Made by a program: the position numbers and the translations under genes. The notes under the pieces are model-generated. The model worked only from the letters and a program-made list of their open reading frames with translations. It was not told the DNA's origin and made no database searches. Of a stretch of 64,000 nucleotides of DNA, positions 10,262 to 20,700 are shown piece by piece. The DNA is from Alteromonadales bacterium alter-6D02 (GTDB lineage: Bacteria; Pseudomonadota; Gammaproteobacteria; Enterobacterales; Psychrobiaceae). Numbering within the stretch: position 1 is the stretch's first letter; the number at the start of each line of letters is the position of its first letter. The stretch lies in assembly GCA_002835545.1 (NCBI GenBank), contig PIZK01000031.1, positions 17,822 to 81,821 on the forward strand. Reading direction: 5' to 3'.

Positions 10262-10294
10262 TTTTCAATTTAAGAAAAAATGCGTACTATACGC
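10262..10294 (+). promoter_or_regulatory. Candidate dusB-fis promoter
   Basis: TTTTCA (10262-10267), a 17 bp spacer and TACTAT (10285-10290) form a plausible sigma70 promoter about 30 bp before dusB. The -10 is embedded in the dyad GCGTA-CTA-TACGC (10282-10294). The upstream A+T-rich tract may hold Fis sites, as in the autoregulated E. coli dusB-fis promoter; this is inference. Confidence 0.5.
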
Positions 10295-10323
10295 ACCCCT
10301 GACGAAGTAGAGGTAGTTATCGT

Positions 10324-11286
10324 ATGAAGATTGGAGATTACCAATTAGCCAATCCACTCATTTTAGCCCCAATGGCCGGTATTACCGATAAACCATTTCG
10401 CGAACTATGCTTTAAGCTTGGTGCCGGAATGACTGTTTCTGAAATGTGTTCATCGAACCCAAAAGTATGGCAAAGCAGCAAATCAACGCATCGCATGACC
10501 CATACCGAGGAAGCGGGTATTAGCAGCGTGCAAATTGCAGGCAGCGATCCACAAGAAATGGCATTAGCCGCTCAATTCAACGTTGAGCAAGGCGCACAGA
10601 TAATCGATATTAATATGGGTTGTCCAGCCAAGAAGGTGAACAAAAAGTTAGCGGGTTCAGCATTACTACAGCACCCAGATTTGGTTAAGCAAATCTTAGA
10701 CAGCGTTGTCAGTGCAGTTGATGTTCCGGTAACACTTAAGATTCGTACAGGCTGGGATACTGACAACCGAAATGGTGTTGATATCGCAAAGCTCGCACAA
10801 GATGCAGGCATTGCTTCCTTAGCCGTACACGGCAGAACACGTGCATGTTTGTACAAGGGTTTTGCTGAATATGACACTATTAGAGCCATCAAACAGGCAA
10901 TTTCGATTCCTGTGGTAGCCAATGGTGACATTACTAGCCCGGAAAAGGCCAGTGAAGTTTTAGACTACACCGGTGCCGACGCTATTATGATTGGCCGTGG
11001 AGCCCAAGGTAACCCTTGGATCTTCCGTGAAATCAATCATTACCTAACGACAGGACAAAAGCTAGCGCCAGTGCCACACACTGAGGTTCGCGATACATTA
11101 CTTAACCATGTGCATGCCCTCCACCAGTTTTATGGTGACTTTTTAGGGGTGCGTATTGCACGCAAACACATTGGTTGGTATCTCAAGGAACAGCGTAATG
11201 AATTACGCCAAGAGTTGTTTAAGATAGAAACAGCCGAGGAACAGCTGGCTGTATTGGAACGCATTTTTACCGATAAAATTAATTAA
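10324..11286 (+). CDS. dusB: tRNA-dihydrouridine synthase B
   Basis: 320 residues. FMN-dependent TIM-barrel reductase that makes dihydrouridine in the tRNA D-loop. The N-terminal [15 protein letters not shown], the active-site cysteine in [18 protein letters not shown], the FMN-phosphate loop [16 protein letters not shown] and NGDI are all present. It lies 16 bp before fis, and this dusB-fis operon is highly conserved in gammaproteobacteria, which separates it from DusA and DusC. Confidence 0.96.
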   Translation: MKIGDYQLANPLILAPMAGITDKPFRELCFKLGAGMTVSEMCSSNPKVWQSSKSTHRMTHTEEAGISSVQIAGSDPQEMALAAQFNVEQGAQIIDINMGCPAKKVNKKLAGSALLQHPDLVKQILDSVVSAVDVPVTLKIRTGWDTDNRNGVDIAKLAQDAGIASLAVHGRTRACLYKGFAEYDTIRAIKQAISIPVVANGDITSPEKASEVLDYTGADAIMIGRGAQGNPWIFREINHYLTTGQKLAPVPHTEVRDTLLNHVHALHQFYGDFLGVRIARKHIGWYLKEQRNELRQELFKIETAEEQLAVLERIFTDKIN

Positions 11287-11302
11287 GAAGAGCAAATTTC
11301 AC

Positions 11303-11614
11303 ATGTTTGATCAACACACTACAAGTACTACAACTGAAAACCAACTAACTGTTGACCCTATCCAATTAGCCAACGGTACAGTTAAGCCACAATTACTACG
11401 TGACTCAGTAAAACGTGCTGTAAGCAACTTTTTTGCTCAACTAGATGGCGAAGAGCCAACTGAAGTATACGAAATGGTTTTATGTGAAATGGAACGTCCA
11501 CTATTAGACCTGACTATGCAGTTTACTCGCGGTAACCAAACACGCGCAGCAAACCTATTAGGCATCAACCGCGGTACATTACGTAAGAAATTAAAAAAAT
11601 ACGGCATGAACTAA
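11303..11614 (+). CDS. fis: DNA-binding protein Fis
   Basis: 103 residues (98 in E. coli). Small homodimeric nucleoid protein that bends DNA and activates rRNA promoters during fast growth. The N-terminus is a variable Thr-rich arm; the core includes [14 protein letters not shown] and the C-terminal helix-turn-helix [21 protein letters not shown] is essentially invariant in the family. It is the second gene of the dusB-fis operon and is followed by a strong bidirectional terminator. Confidence 0.98.
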   Translation: MFDQHTTSTTTENQLTVDPIQLANGTVKPQLLRDSVKRAVSNFFAQLDGEEPTEVYEMVLCEMERPLLDLTMQFTRGNQTRAANLLGINRGTLRKKLKKYGMN

Positions 11615-11650
11615 GACTAGACCTTTCTAGTAGTAGTTAACCTATTTGCT

Positions 11651-11685
11651 AAAAGCCCAATCAATGAACGTTGATTGGGCTTTTT
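11651..11685. terminator. Bidirectional terminator between fis and a minus-strand small gene
   Basis: AAAAGCCCAATCAA (11651-11664) pairs with TTGATTGGGCTTTT (11671-11684) around TGAACG. T runs follow on both strands, so it can end fis on the plus strand and the small convergent gene on the minus strand. Confidence 0.9.
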
Positions 11686-11836
11686 ATTTCTTCTTTTTTC
11701 GAGGTTTTGTAACAGCTTTATCCTTTTTAAAGCCCCAATACATTAAACCTATAAATCCCCCAAAAACAAATAGAAAACCTAACAACGACACGAGTTTATT
11801 ATTAAGTATTGATTGCATAAAAAATAAAGCCAGCAT
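11684..11836 (-). CDS. Small two-helix membrane protein, hypothetical
   Basis: A 50-codon frame starts MLALFFMQSILNN and ends KKKK. It encodes two hydrophobic stretches (LALFFM and LLGFLFVFGGFIGLMYWGF) and a basic C-terminal tail (KPRKKKK), the form of a small inner-membrane protein. Its stop overlaps the distal arm of the bidirectional terminator, which supports a real minus-strand transcript. The frame is open further upstream to a stop near 11880 without another ATG, GTG or TTG, so a start at an upstream ATT is possible. The family is not recognised. Confidence 0.5.
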   Translation of the reverse strand: MLALFFMQSILNNKLVSLLGFLFVFGGFIGLMYWGFKKDKAVTKPRKKKK

Positions 11837-11921
11837 GCCACCAAGACAAATTAACCAAAGGAGAATGCCCCGCTCACTTTAATTCTTCATAATTTAATTT
11901 GCGCCTTTCTCTTATTTATTG

Positions 11922-12914
11922 TCATTTACAGTAACTATCAATTTTATTTGTGCTTTTGACATACCCATTCACTAAAGACTTTTCAAACCACTCACATGAT
12001 TGTTTCAATTTATTTTCAGTCAATAATAAAATCCCTATCGAGTGTGCAGCTCTTATATCGCCTAACTCATCAGCTTGCTTCAAATAAAAAAGAGCTTTGC
12101 TCATATCTCTAGCGACTAACTTATCAATAAAGTAATGTATCCCTAAATCAAAATTAGCGCCAGCGACTTGTCGCTCAGCACTTTTGTGTAAAAAGCGGAT
12201 AGCATCAGCGCTAGATAGTCCATGGTCGATATTACTTGATTCGCTAAAAAGGATAAAAATAGCGTGAGGGGCTCGATCATGCTTCTTTTTATCTAAATAA
12301 ATATATTCATTAAGCGCCAAAATCTCATTCTTATTAACACCTAAACCATAATGTAAGTGTTGCGCATACATAAATCTAGACTCAAAGTTTCCTACATTGC
12401 CACTTTGTTGATAGAGCACAGCTGATTTTTCATACTGCTGCTTACCATAGTAATAGTCCGCAAGGATCTCCGTCGCTATATCTTTACCTGAGTTACTTGC
12501 CTCAGTTAATAGCTCTAAGGCGTATAATGTATTTTGTTCACTCTTTAATAAATGTAAATAGATTTGAGCTGTATTAACAAGAAAGTCCCCTCTCTTAGGG
12601 GTTTTTAATGCTTCAACTAAATATTCATTGATATACCTTGCGTGCTCTTTAGAACCTGATTGTAGAATCAAAATTGAATAATCTAACAGTATTAGGTCAT
12701 TGCCAAGTCGGCTTCGACCCAAGCACTCCCTATACCCTTCAAGCGCGCTAATAAAGCTATCTTTACTGTTTAGCTCCATACGCCCACAACTGTTAACTAA
12801 AACACTCTTAACTTGGTTTTCTTCATCGCTTATTACTGTGTTCAGTGATTGCGCATATAGAGTGTTATGAAAAAACACGACACTTAACAATACGAAAAAA
12901 ATATACCTACACAT
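11922..12914 (-). CDS. Exported Sel1-like repeat protein
   Basis: 330 residues from the ATG at 12914, which has AAAGGAGAAGG just upstream; a TTG at 12935 is in frame but overlaps that ribosome site. A signal peptide (RYIFFVLLSVVFFHNTLYAQ) precedes alpha-helical Sel1/TPR-type repeats in the second half: ADYYYGKQQYEKSAVLYQQSG, then MYAQHLHYGLGVNKNE, FDLGIHYF and HSIGILLL. These repeats scaffold protein contacts, here in the periplasm. The gene reads away from a hypothetical gene 90 bp upstream on the same strand, so the two may be co-transcribed. The partner is unknown. Confidence 0.75.
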   Translation of the reverse strand: MCRYIFFVLLSVVFFHNTLYAQSLNTVISDEENQVKSVLVNSCGRMELNSKDSFISALEGYRECLGRSRLGNDLILLDYSILILQSGSKEHARYINEYLVEALKTPKRGDFLVNTAQIYLHLLKSEQNTLYALELLTEASNSGKDIATEILADYYYGKQQYEKSAVLYQQSGNVGNFESRFMYAQHLHYGLGVNKNEILALNEYIYLDKKKHDRAPHAIFILFSESSNIDHGLSSADAIRFLHKSAERQVAGANFDLGIHYFIDKLVARDMSKALFYLKQADELGDIRAAHSIGILLLTENKLKQSCEWFEKSLVNGYVKSTNKIDSYCK

Positions 12915-13004
12915 GAATCCCTTCTCCTTTCCCAAACTAAAAACGTAAAGTAGGACAGGCTTAAAATATTATTAAGATACTAAACGTTATTAGACCAGAA
13001 TACA

Positions 13005-13487
13005 TTAATTAACCGACTTAGCTATGGGCCTTAATAGCCCAAAGAGCGACAATACGAGCAGCAATACCCCACTAAATAATTCACTGTTATAAATTAAATA
13101 GAACGACAATAGCAACGACATGACTTCTAAGCCAAATAACGCATAACTCATCGAGCTGCCACTAGGCTTATCTAAAATGAACTTAACCCCTTTCAGTTCT
13201 TCAATAACGCGGTATTTATCTAAGACTTTATTGAGTGTTAATTCAACGGGTTCCGTTGAGCTCTTCGGTGTTAAAGAAACAGACCAATCGACCGATAAGC
13301 TCTTTACGTTGGCGTTAATTTCTATTGCTCCATCGACGGTAGTGACGCAAAAACGCTGCCTAATCTCAAAGCTCTGAGTGCTCGGCTGATGAAAAATGAG
13401 TTCATCATTACAATAGAGCAGCAACCCTTTTATCCAGTAATTATGAAGCTGATAATGATTATTGCCGTATGCAAAGTTATAAATCAC
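13005..13487 (-). CDS. Hypothetical protein with two C-terminal membrane helices
   Basis: 160 residues from a GTG start with AAGGA upstream. The first ~110 residues are a soluble beta-rich region (YGNNHYQLHNYWIKGLLLYCNDELIFHQ). They are followed by two hydrophobic helices (YALFGLEVMSLLLSFYLIY and SGVLLLVLSLFGLLRP). No family is recognised. The same strand and 90 bp gap to the Sel1 gene suggest a two-gene unit. Confidence 0.6.
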   Translation of the reverse strand: MIYNFAYGNNHYQLHNYWIKGLLLYCNDELIFHQPSTQSFEIRQRFCVTTVDGAIEINANVKSLSVDWSVSLTPKSSTEPVELTLNKVLDKYRVIEELKGVKFILDKPSGSSMSYALFGLEVMSLLLSFYLIYNSELFSGVLLLVLSLFGLLRPIAKSVN

Positions 13488-13696
13488 AGTACAAGCAGTC
13501 CTTGTTTATAGTGAGCAAGATAATAAGCTTGAATTGTAACCTGTGACAAGCCAAAGCTCTTCGACTCAACACTTTCTTACATTCCCTAACACTCCCTAAC
13601 AAAGCGCCAACATAAATATCATACTGTTAGCTGCTACCTCGCCCTACACTACGCCCAGACAAAAGCTACCTTCATTATTATCCAAGGAGAATAGGT

Positions 13697-14368
13697 GTGA
13701 GCAATCGACAAAACGGAATCAAAACACTGTTACTGGCAGGCTTATTAGTCGGCGTTACTGCTTGTAGTGATACTCACGATGAGCTGTTAGATCATGCCGA
13801 TAAAAAAAATAGTGCAGAAATAACCTATATTAATGCCGCAGACAATGCGACGACCTTTTATTTAAAAAGCCGGCAGTATCTTAAAAGCGTTTATCATCGC
13901 GACTTTGTCACCACCAATTTACCCGTCGGTCAAGTGAGTCGTGCAATTGAACATAAATGGGCCAGCTCAGGCCATAAGTCAGAATTCGCGATTGAAGACA
14001 GTACCAGCGGCGAAAATATGGACGAATTAAAATATAGCTTATCAGACAATGATAAATATTGGGCGATTGCATGGATGGATAATGGCAATGAAGTGTTAAG
14101 CGTGTTTGAAAAAAAAGCCAGTAATCAAAATGATGTGATGCGCGTTCGGGTCTTTGCCAACCAAGCTCTTAGCCTCAACATCTTAGACGATGACGCCAAC
14201 TATCCAAATACCGAAGCAGGAAAAGCAACCCCAACTTATACGCTACAAAACTGTAGCGATCTGTATGTTGGTGGTAATGAAATTGATTTATGCCAACAAG
14301 GTAACTACGGAGAGTCGTATTTAGTGGTGGTTAATCAGCAGGGGCAAATTAGCTACGCGCCAGAATAA
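13697..14368 (+). CDS. Hypothetical lipoprotein
   Basis: 223 residues from a GTG start 6 bp after AAGGAGA. The signal peptide ends in a lipobox-like VGVTAC (cysteine about residue 23), so the protein is probably lipid-anchored in the periplasm. The mature part is acidic with beta-rich stretches (AEITYINAADNATTFYL and KYWAIAWMDNG), resembling DUF4397-like envelope lipoproteins in opening pattern, though that is only a hint. Two cysteines near the C-terminus (QNCSDL and DLCQQG) could form a disulfide. It converges on the S9 peptidase through a shared terminator. Confidence 0.7.
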   Translation: MSNRQNGIKTLLLAGLLVGVTACSDTHDELLDHADKKNSAEITYINAADNATTFYLKSRQYLKSVYHRDFVTTNLPVGQVSRAIEHKWASSGHKSEFAIEDSTSGENMDELKYSLSDNDKYWAIAWMDNGNEVLSVFEKKASNQNDVMRVRVFANQALSLNILDDDANYPNTEAGKATPTYTLQNCSDLYVGGNEIDLCQQGNYGESYLVVVNQQGQISYAPE

Positions 14369-14442
14369 CACGCCAAGCAGCTAAATCGATTAGTGTATTA
14401 AGTTCAAACGACCGCAGCGACACTTTAATCAAAATCGCTGTG

Positions 14443-14485
14443 AAAAAAGGCTCCACGCCATCGCTATGATGTCGTGGAGCTTTTG
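14443..14485. terminator. Bidirectional terminator between the lipoprotein and S9 peptidase genes
   Basis: GCTCCACG (14450-14457) pairs with CGTGGAGC (14473-14480). An A run precedes and a T run follows the stem, so it can work on both strands for the two convergent genes. Confidence 0.8.
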
Positions 14486-14488
14486 ATA

Positions 14489-16549
14489 TTATAGGCTCTT
14501 CACATCTTGCGTTAAGCTCTCTAGATGCTCACGCACCTCAACATTGGTGTGTTGGCTCACTCGACCGCCTAAGTGCTTACCAAAGAACTGCTCCATGGCG
14601 AACATCGCGGCCAACATATTATTCGACTTTTTAAAACCATGCCCTTCGTCTTTGGCAAGGATATATTCAACAGGCAAGCCTTTAGCTGCCATTTCCTTGG
14701 CGATGTTATCAGACTCCTGCTGGGTAACACGAACATCGTTAGCCCCCTGGATTAGTAAAACTGGCGCGGTAATTTGATCAATAAAGTTAATTGGCGAACG
14801 TGCTTGCATATCAGCTAATTCACTTGGAATTTTTGTATCACCAACGGCGCTAAACCATGTTCCTAAGTACGGTCGAGCCCAATCAGGAAATGCATCCATC
14901 AAGGTTGATAGGCTTGATGGGCCACAAAATGAAATCACCGCTTTATACATATCCGGTGTAAAGGTTGCACCCGCTAATGACGCATAACCGCCATACGACC
15001 CACCCATAATGCCTAATCGTTCTTTATCCGCAATGCCTTGCTCAACAAGGAAGTTAGCACCATCGGTTAAGTCATGTTGCATGGTACCCGTGCCCCAATT
15101 TTTATCACCTAAATTAAGGAAACGCTTACCAAACCCTGTCGAGGCTCTAAAGTTAGGCTGTAACACGGCATAGCCACGATTCGCTAATAACTGAGCCACA
15201 GGATTAAAAGTATCTGATTTCAACGTCCAATGTACTCTAGCCCACGGACCGCCATGGGGCAGGACTATCGTCGGTAGATTGGTCTTTTCCCCTTTCGGCA
15301 AGGTTAAATAGGCTTGGATTGTTTCGCCATCACGCGCCTGATAAGTAATCGACTGACGCTTAGACAACAGCTCAGGCTGAATACTAGGTGTTTGTGTGGC
15401 TAACACACTAACTTCACCTGTTGTCGCTTGGTAAATATAATCGGTGCCCGCCTCAACATCACTGGCGACATGTAGCTGCCATGCGCCAGTTTTCTCATTA
15501 CGCTTGGTAATAGTAATTTCAACATCGTGCTTAAAGTGTTGATTAATTTTCTGCCAATGACTGGCAAAGGTTGCATCTAATGGATAAGTACGTAAACGCC
15601 CACCATAATAGGAAACACTCAGTGGCGTACCATCATCACTAAAGATCGCACTGTGTACATCAGACTCATTGTTTGGGTCGCGGTGTAATGTAGTAAATGA
15701 AAGCGTATTTAAATCTAAGCTTAATAGTTCCTGCTTATCCCTGCCCTCAATACTGGCTTTAATAAAAGCGAGTTTCTTCTCACCATTATAGGCAACGATG
15801 TCGATGGCTTCGCCCGGCAGGCTTTTAATCACACTGTGCCATTGTTGGTTAACCCTGCTAAAAAGTTCACGGCTGTTATCAGGGTTCATAGCAACGCCTA
15901 ATACCACTTGGCCTTGCTTATCAAAATGCGCAGATTGAAAGTTATTATTATTAATTAACTTGCGAGTTAATACTTTGCTGTTGATATCCAATGTATAGCC
16001 ATCTAATCGTGATGGCTTATCATGGTTGGCGAAAATAGCTAATTTGTTCGCATCATTACGTACCTGCTGCGACAAAATATAACGCACTTTGTTGTTATTG
16101 GTTAGTGCCGTTACTGTGGTGTTAACCAGTTGATTTGTTGATTCATTGGCCTCAAAAGAGACTCGATAAATTTGCGTGTTTTCACTGCCGCCGATATCTT
16201 TAGCGAAGAATAATTCATTGCCATTAGCCGACCAGAAAAACGTTTGAATCGGCTCTTTTGATTGTGTTAATGGCTGCGCCTGATCGGGGTGAGCTCCTTT
16301 AGGCATAATAAAAATATTGGCCGTCCCTAAATGCTCTTTAGTAAACGCGACCCATTGCCCATCACTCGATACATGCAATTTGGTAGTTTCATTGCTGGTA
16401 AAAAACTGCTCCAGTGGAATTAACGCAGCTTGTTGAGTTTGCTCCATGCTCGTTGTCGCTGGCGATTGCTGTAAAAGAGTGCAGCCCGTTAATCCAGAGG
16501 TCAGTAGCCCAGCAAAAGTGGCAGCGATGAGTGTCTTCTTAAAATTCAT
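14489..16549 (-). CDS. S9 family (prolyl oligopeptidase-type) peptidase lipoprotein
   Basis: 686 residues from the ATG at 16549, preceded by AGGAATTGAT; the longer frame from 16573 adds eight residues before the signal peptide. The signal sequence ends in the lipobox LTGC. An N-terminal beta-propeller (about 50-420, with WVAFTKEHLGTANIF and similar blades) precedes an alpha/beta-hydrolase domain. Nucleophile Ser is in GGSYGGYASLAG, Asp in GANDVRVTQ, His in DEGHGFKK. These enzymes cut short peptides after Pro or Ala; here the site would be the periplasm or the membrane surface. It is divergent from the DUF2975 gene. Confidence 0.9.
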   Translation of the reverse strand: MNFKKTLIAATFAGLLTSGLTGCTLLQQSPATTSMEQTQQAALIPLEQFFTSNETTKLHVSSDGQWVAFTKEHLGTANIFIMPKGAHPDQAQPLTQSKEPIQTFFWSANGNELFFAKDIGGSENTQIYRVSFEANESTNQLVNTTVTALTNNNKVRYILSQQVRNDANKLAIFANHDKPSRLDGYTLDINSKVLTRKLINNNNFQSAHFDKQGQVVLGVAMNPDNSRELFSRVNQQWHSVIKSLPGEAIDIVAYNGEKKLAFIKASIEGRDKQELLSLDLNTLSFTTLHRDPNNESDVHSAIFSDDGTPLSVSYYGGRLRTYPLDATFASHWQKINQHFKHDVEITITKRNEKTGAWQLHVASDVEAGTDYIYQATTGEVSVLATQTPSIQPELLSKRQSITYQARDGETIQAYLTLPKGEKTNLPTIVLPHGGPWARVHWTLKSDTFNPVAQLLANRGYAVLQPNFRASTGFGKRFLNLGDKNWGTGTMQHDLTDGANFLVEQGIADKERLGIMGGSYGGYASLAGATFTPDMYKAVISFCGPSSLSTLMDAFPDWARPYLGTWFSAVGDTKIPSELADMQARSPINFIDQITAPVLLIQGANDVRVTQQESDNIAKEMAAKGLPVEYILAKDEGHGFKKSNNMLAAMFAMEQFFGKHLGGRVSQHTNVEVREHLESLTQDVKSL

Positions 16550-16627
16550 ATCAATTCCTATACAGCAAATCATGGAAGCAAACCTCTTGTTCGCCCCTTT
16601 AGTTTCGAAACATAGTATTACGCAAAT

Positions 16628-16650
16628 TAATTATCGTCAAACGATAATTA
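16628..16650. promoter_or_regulatory. Operator-like palindrome upstream of the DUF2975-HTH pair
   Basis: TAATTATCG (16628-16636) and CGATAATTA (16642-16650) form a perfect 9 bp inverted repeat with a 5 bp centre. It lies in the divergent region between the S9 peptidase and DUF2975 genes; a TATACT -10 candidate lies at about 16681. The HTH regulator encoded in this pair is a natural candidate to bind it. Confidence 0.5.
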
Positions 16651-16719
16651 ATTATTATTTTTATAAATTATCAAACATTGCTATACTAGCGCCACAAATG
16701 ATAGGTTCTTCGAGTTGTT

Positions 16720-17244
16720 ATGAATTCTCAAATACAAAAGTTACAAAAACTGCAAAAACTTGCTTACATCTTAAGAGTATTAGTGCTGGCAACCATTGCG
16801 CTTAGTGTGTTTTATCTCGTTTATCAATACGTGAAAAATGATGCGTTAGTATTATCAACCAGCGAACTATTCACTCAGCTGTGGCAGAGTGAACAAAGTA
16901 GTCATCCTGTTTTGGCGCTGACCTTACTGCCAAGCTTTGCCATTTTATTTTTAGCGGGCTACTGGTTACAGCGCCTATTGGCGAACTTTCAACAGGGGCA
17001 GTTCTTCTGCGATGATGCGATCAAATCATTCTTTTGGCTCATTTGGATCAAAGTGATCAGCATTGGAGTGACCGTTGTTGAAGATATTGCCGTAGCCTAT
17101 TACCACTCTCAATTTTTTGAAGAAACAAAACTGGTTATTGGTGTCGACCTTGGTGAAACTTTAACTATCATATTCTTATTACTTGTCGCCCACTTACTAA
17201 AACAAGCAAAGGCGATTGAAGCTGAAAACAAAGAGTTTATTTAA
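16720..17244 (+). CDS. DUF2975 family membrane protein
   Basis: 174 residues with four predicted membrane helices (about 15-35, 62-82, 100-122 and 142-160), the layout of DUF2975 proteins. Function is unknown. Members are almost always followed by a small YozG-type HTH gene, as here, where the regulator starts 3 bp after this stop. The pair probably forms a membrane-coupled regulatory unit. The start is the ATG after TTCGAGTTGTT; the ribosome site is weak. Confidence 0.8.
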   Translation: MNSQIQKLQKLQKLAYILRVLVLATIALSVFYLVYQYVKNDALVLSTSELFTQLWQSEQSSHPVLALTLLPSFAILFLAGYWLQRLLANFQQGQFFCDDAIKSFFWLIWIKVISIGVTVVEDIAVAYYHSQFFEETKLVIGVDLGETLTIIFLLLVAHLLKQAKAIEAENKEFI

Positions 17245-17247
17245 GCG

Positions 17248-17454
17248 ATGGAAATTATTGTCAATTTAGATGTAATGATGGCAATGCGCAAAGTCAGCTC
17301 AAAAGAGCTGGCAAAAGCGATTGGCATTACAGAAGCGAACTTATCGCTACTCAAACGCGGCAAGGTCAAAGGCGTGCGTTTTGAAACCTTAGCCAGCATC
17401 TGCAATTACTTAGAATGCCAACCGGGGGATTTACTGGTATTCAACAAAGAGTAA
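17248..17454 (+). CDS. Small XRE-family HTH regulator (YozG type)
   Basis: 68 residues made of one helix-turn-helix domain: MRKVSSKELAKAIGITEANL, then a recognition segment SLLKRGKVKGVRFETLASIC and the closing YLECQPGDLLVF typical of the group. It is a cytoplasmic DNA-binding protein, translationally coupled to the DUF2975 gene (3 bp gap). The palindrome at 16628 is its likely operator. Confidence 0.9.
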   Translation: MEIIVNLDVMMAMRKVSSKELAKAIGITEANLSLLKRGKVKGVRFETLASICNYLECQPGDLLVFNKE

Positions 17455-17734
17455 ACAATCTCAGCCACAGCCTAAAACCCAGCACCGTTAAGATTCAACT
17501 CGATCACGCCAGCGGCTGTGTCATGCTCAAAACGGGCGCATATTTTTAATAGACAGCACAACCAGTGAAAGCTGTTTGTCCTTTTATCGCTTCCTCCCCG
17601 CCTAAATCACGAACTTCAACAAACTACCCAACAGAAAATAACCCTAAAAAATCCCAGTTATTACCATAGCCGAAAGAAAAAAAACTATTTATAAACTAAG
17701 CTAAAAGATACGGTTAATTAACCATTGGCTTTGT

Positions 17735-20700
17735 ATGGCTTTTACTATTGGAAGAAAAATTGGCGCGGCATTCGCGGTTATTTTGTTACTCATTATCGCC
17801 ATGGGTATCACGGTTTATACCTTAACAACAGGGATTCTCACTGATTCTGAAGATATTCGTGATGATGATGTCCCTGGGGTTATTTTATACCTGCAAATCC
17901 TAGATGAAATTGGCGATATGCACAGTAATGTTGTTGAGTACAGCACTGGCGAAATTGACGAAGTTGAAGAGTTCCATTCTAATTTCAAAGAGTTTCAATA
18001 TTACTTTTCTCAATTAGAACCACTAGAGCAAGGGACTGAAAGCGATAATGAGAAAATGGCGACGATAGAGCGTTTAGTCAATGATTACGCCAGTCAAATC
18101 ATACGGGATGTGTTTGAAAAATATGATCCACAAGATGAGCTTTGGGCAAAACAAATTGTTGATGAGTTAGAACATAAGCAAGGGGCTGAATTAGAAAAGC
18201 TATTAGATTCGTTAAAAGAGCAAGAATATCAAGAGGCCCTAGCAGCGAAAAATATCGACCGAGCCATCAACGATGACCTTCCCGGTGTGAGATATTATCT
18301 AGAACTCGTGGATGAAGCTGGGGATATGCTTGCATCACTGAGTGATTATGTCAGCGGAGAGCTCGATGAAGAACAAGAGTTTAGAGCCAATGCCGAAGAT
18401 TTTACCCGTTATTTCAATTTACTTGAGCCCCTAGAGCAAAAACCTTCTGAAATAAGAGATTTAATCACAATCAACCGTCTCTATAACGATATTGTCCTGA
18501 CCGCCGATGCTGTTTTCCGTCGCTTCGATCCCAAAGTCCGGCTTAACGCCTTAGCGATTATTGACTCTCTTGAACACGATAAAATAGAGCAATTAGAGAA
18601 TATCCTTGATAGCTCTTCACTGGAAGAACAGCAAGATGCAAGTACGGCATTAAATCAACTATCGCAGACCTTAACAACGGTTAACGCCATTGTCATTAGT
18701 TTAGCGATAGCGTCATTAATTATTGGCGTGCTGATTAGTTACTGGATCTCTAACACCATATTGCGCGCCGTGGGTGGTGAACCCGCTGTCATCGAAGAGA
18801 TGGCGAACGAAGTCGCTAAAGGTAACATTGAACTTAACTTTGATAGCAATAATGAAACCGGGATCTATGCCGCTTTGCAGAAAATGATCGTTGCCCTTCG
18901 TATAAAAATAACCATGACAGAAAAGATCGCCCAAGGTGATCTTTCCACCGATATTCCCCTCACATCAGACAAAGATAGCTTAGGTATTGCACTAAACAAA
19001 ATGCAGCTCAACTTTAAAGACATGATCGAGCAAGCCAACGCCTTTGCCAATGGTAATTACAATAGTCAAATAACCCCGCGTTCTGCGCAAGACGAATTCG
19101 GCATTGCGTTATCACACATGATGCAACAAGTAACCGATAGAAATAAACAAGTTGAATCACAAAACTGGTTAAAAACGCAAGTGGTTAAAATCAGTAAAAT
19201 ATCTCAAGCAGTTGATAATATAGAGAAGATGTCACAACAACTCGTCAGCGAATTGGCCACCATACTCGGCGCCGGGCATGCCGCTTTTTACATGTTGGAA
19301 GACAATGATGGAAAAAGCGAGGCAATCTTCCGTTTACTATCAAGTTACGCCTATGTTAAACGCAAAAATATTTCCAACGAGTATAAATTAGGGGAAGGGT
19401 TAGTGGGGCAATGTGCACTAGAGCAACATAATATCGTACTCACTAATGTACCAGATGATTACATAAAAATTACCTCTGGCTTGGGGGAAAAACCGCCTCT
19501 AAACATTGCTCTAATCCCAATACTGTTTGAAAACACGTGTATTGCTGTTATTGAACTTGCCAGCTTTAATCATTTCAATGACACTCAAATGGATTTTTTA
19601 GAGCAGGCTATTCCTAGCTTAGGAATCACAATGAACAGCTTACTCAGCCGCCAGCGTATAGTGGATTTATTGCAGCAATCTCAAAATCAGACAGAACAAT
19701 TACAGGTGCAATCTGAAGAGTTACAAGCCACTAATACCGAGCTCAAACTCAAAGCTTCTGAGCTGAATAAGCAATCAGATCAACTGCAATTGACCAACCA
19801 AGATTTAGAACAAAAAACACAAGCACTCGAAATAAAGCAACGCGATATTGAAATTAAAAACCAACAAATTGAACAAAAAGCGGAAGAGCTATCCGTGGCA
19901 AGTAAATACAAATCAGAATTTCTAGCCAATATGTCTCATGAATTAAGAACGCCTTTAAATAGTCTCCTTCTCTTAGCAAAAGCTCTGTCTAATAACAAAG
20001 ATGGCAATTTAACCCCTGTTCAAGTCGAAGACGCAAAAGTCATTTTTGAGGGTGGTAGTAGTTTATTATCATTGATTAATGACATCATGGACTTATCAAA
20101 AGTAGAAGCAGGAAAATTAACCATCAACCACGAAGCGGTCGCTTTTGATCTCTTAACGAAGAATTTAGAAAAAACCTTTACCCCTATCGCAAAAGATCGG
20201 GAATTAACGTTTACTATAGACATCGCTGATAATGTTCCTAATACTATCATTAGTGATGGTTTACGCATTGAACAAATCCTCCGTAACTTACTCTCCAACG
20301 CCATGAAATTTACTCCCCAAGGTAATGTCACGTTAACCATCGCCAACGCTGATGAAACAGTCGTTCCATCACAAAGTAAACTAAACCTAAGTGAAACAAT
20401 CGCTCTCGCGGTCACAGATACTGGTATCGGCATCGCTGCTGATAAACAACAAGCCATTTTTGAAGCATTTCAACAAGAAGATGGCACCACCTGTCGCAAG
20501 TATGGTGGGACAGGACTAGGCCTAACTATTGCAAGAGAGCTAAGTCGATTACTCAGTGGGGAAATACACTTGCAAAGTCAACTTGATCAAGGCAGTACCT
20601 TCACACTCTACTTACCTAAAAAGTTAGCACTTCAACACGCTGACCACAACGTGATAGACACCCGCTCCAAACCCATGGGCAATAAAACTTTAAGTCATCA

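Noticed and set aside
11646..11882. 78-codon plus-strand open frame after fis
   Set aside because: It starts inside the fis terminator and has no ribosome site; the opposite strand encodes a more credible membrane protein.
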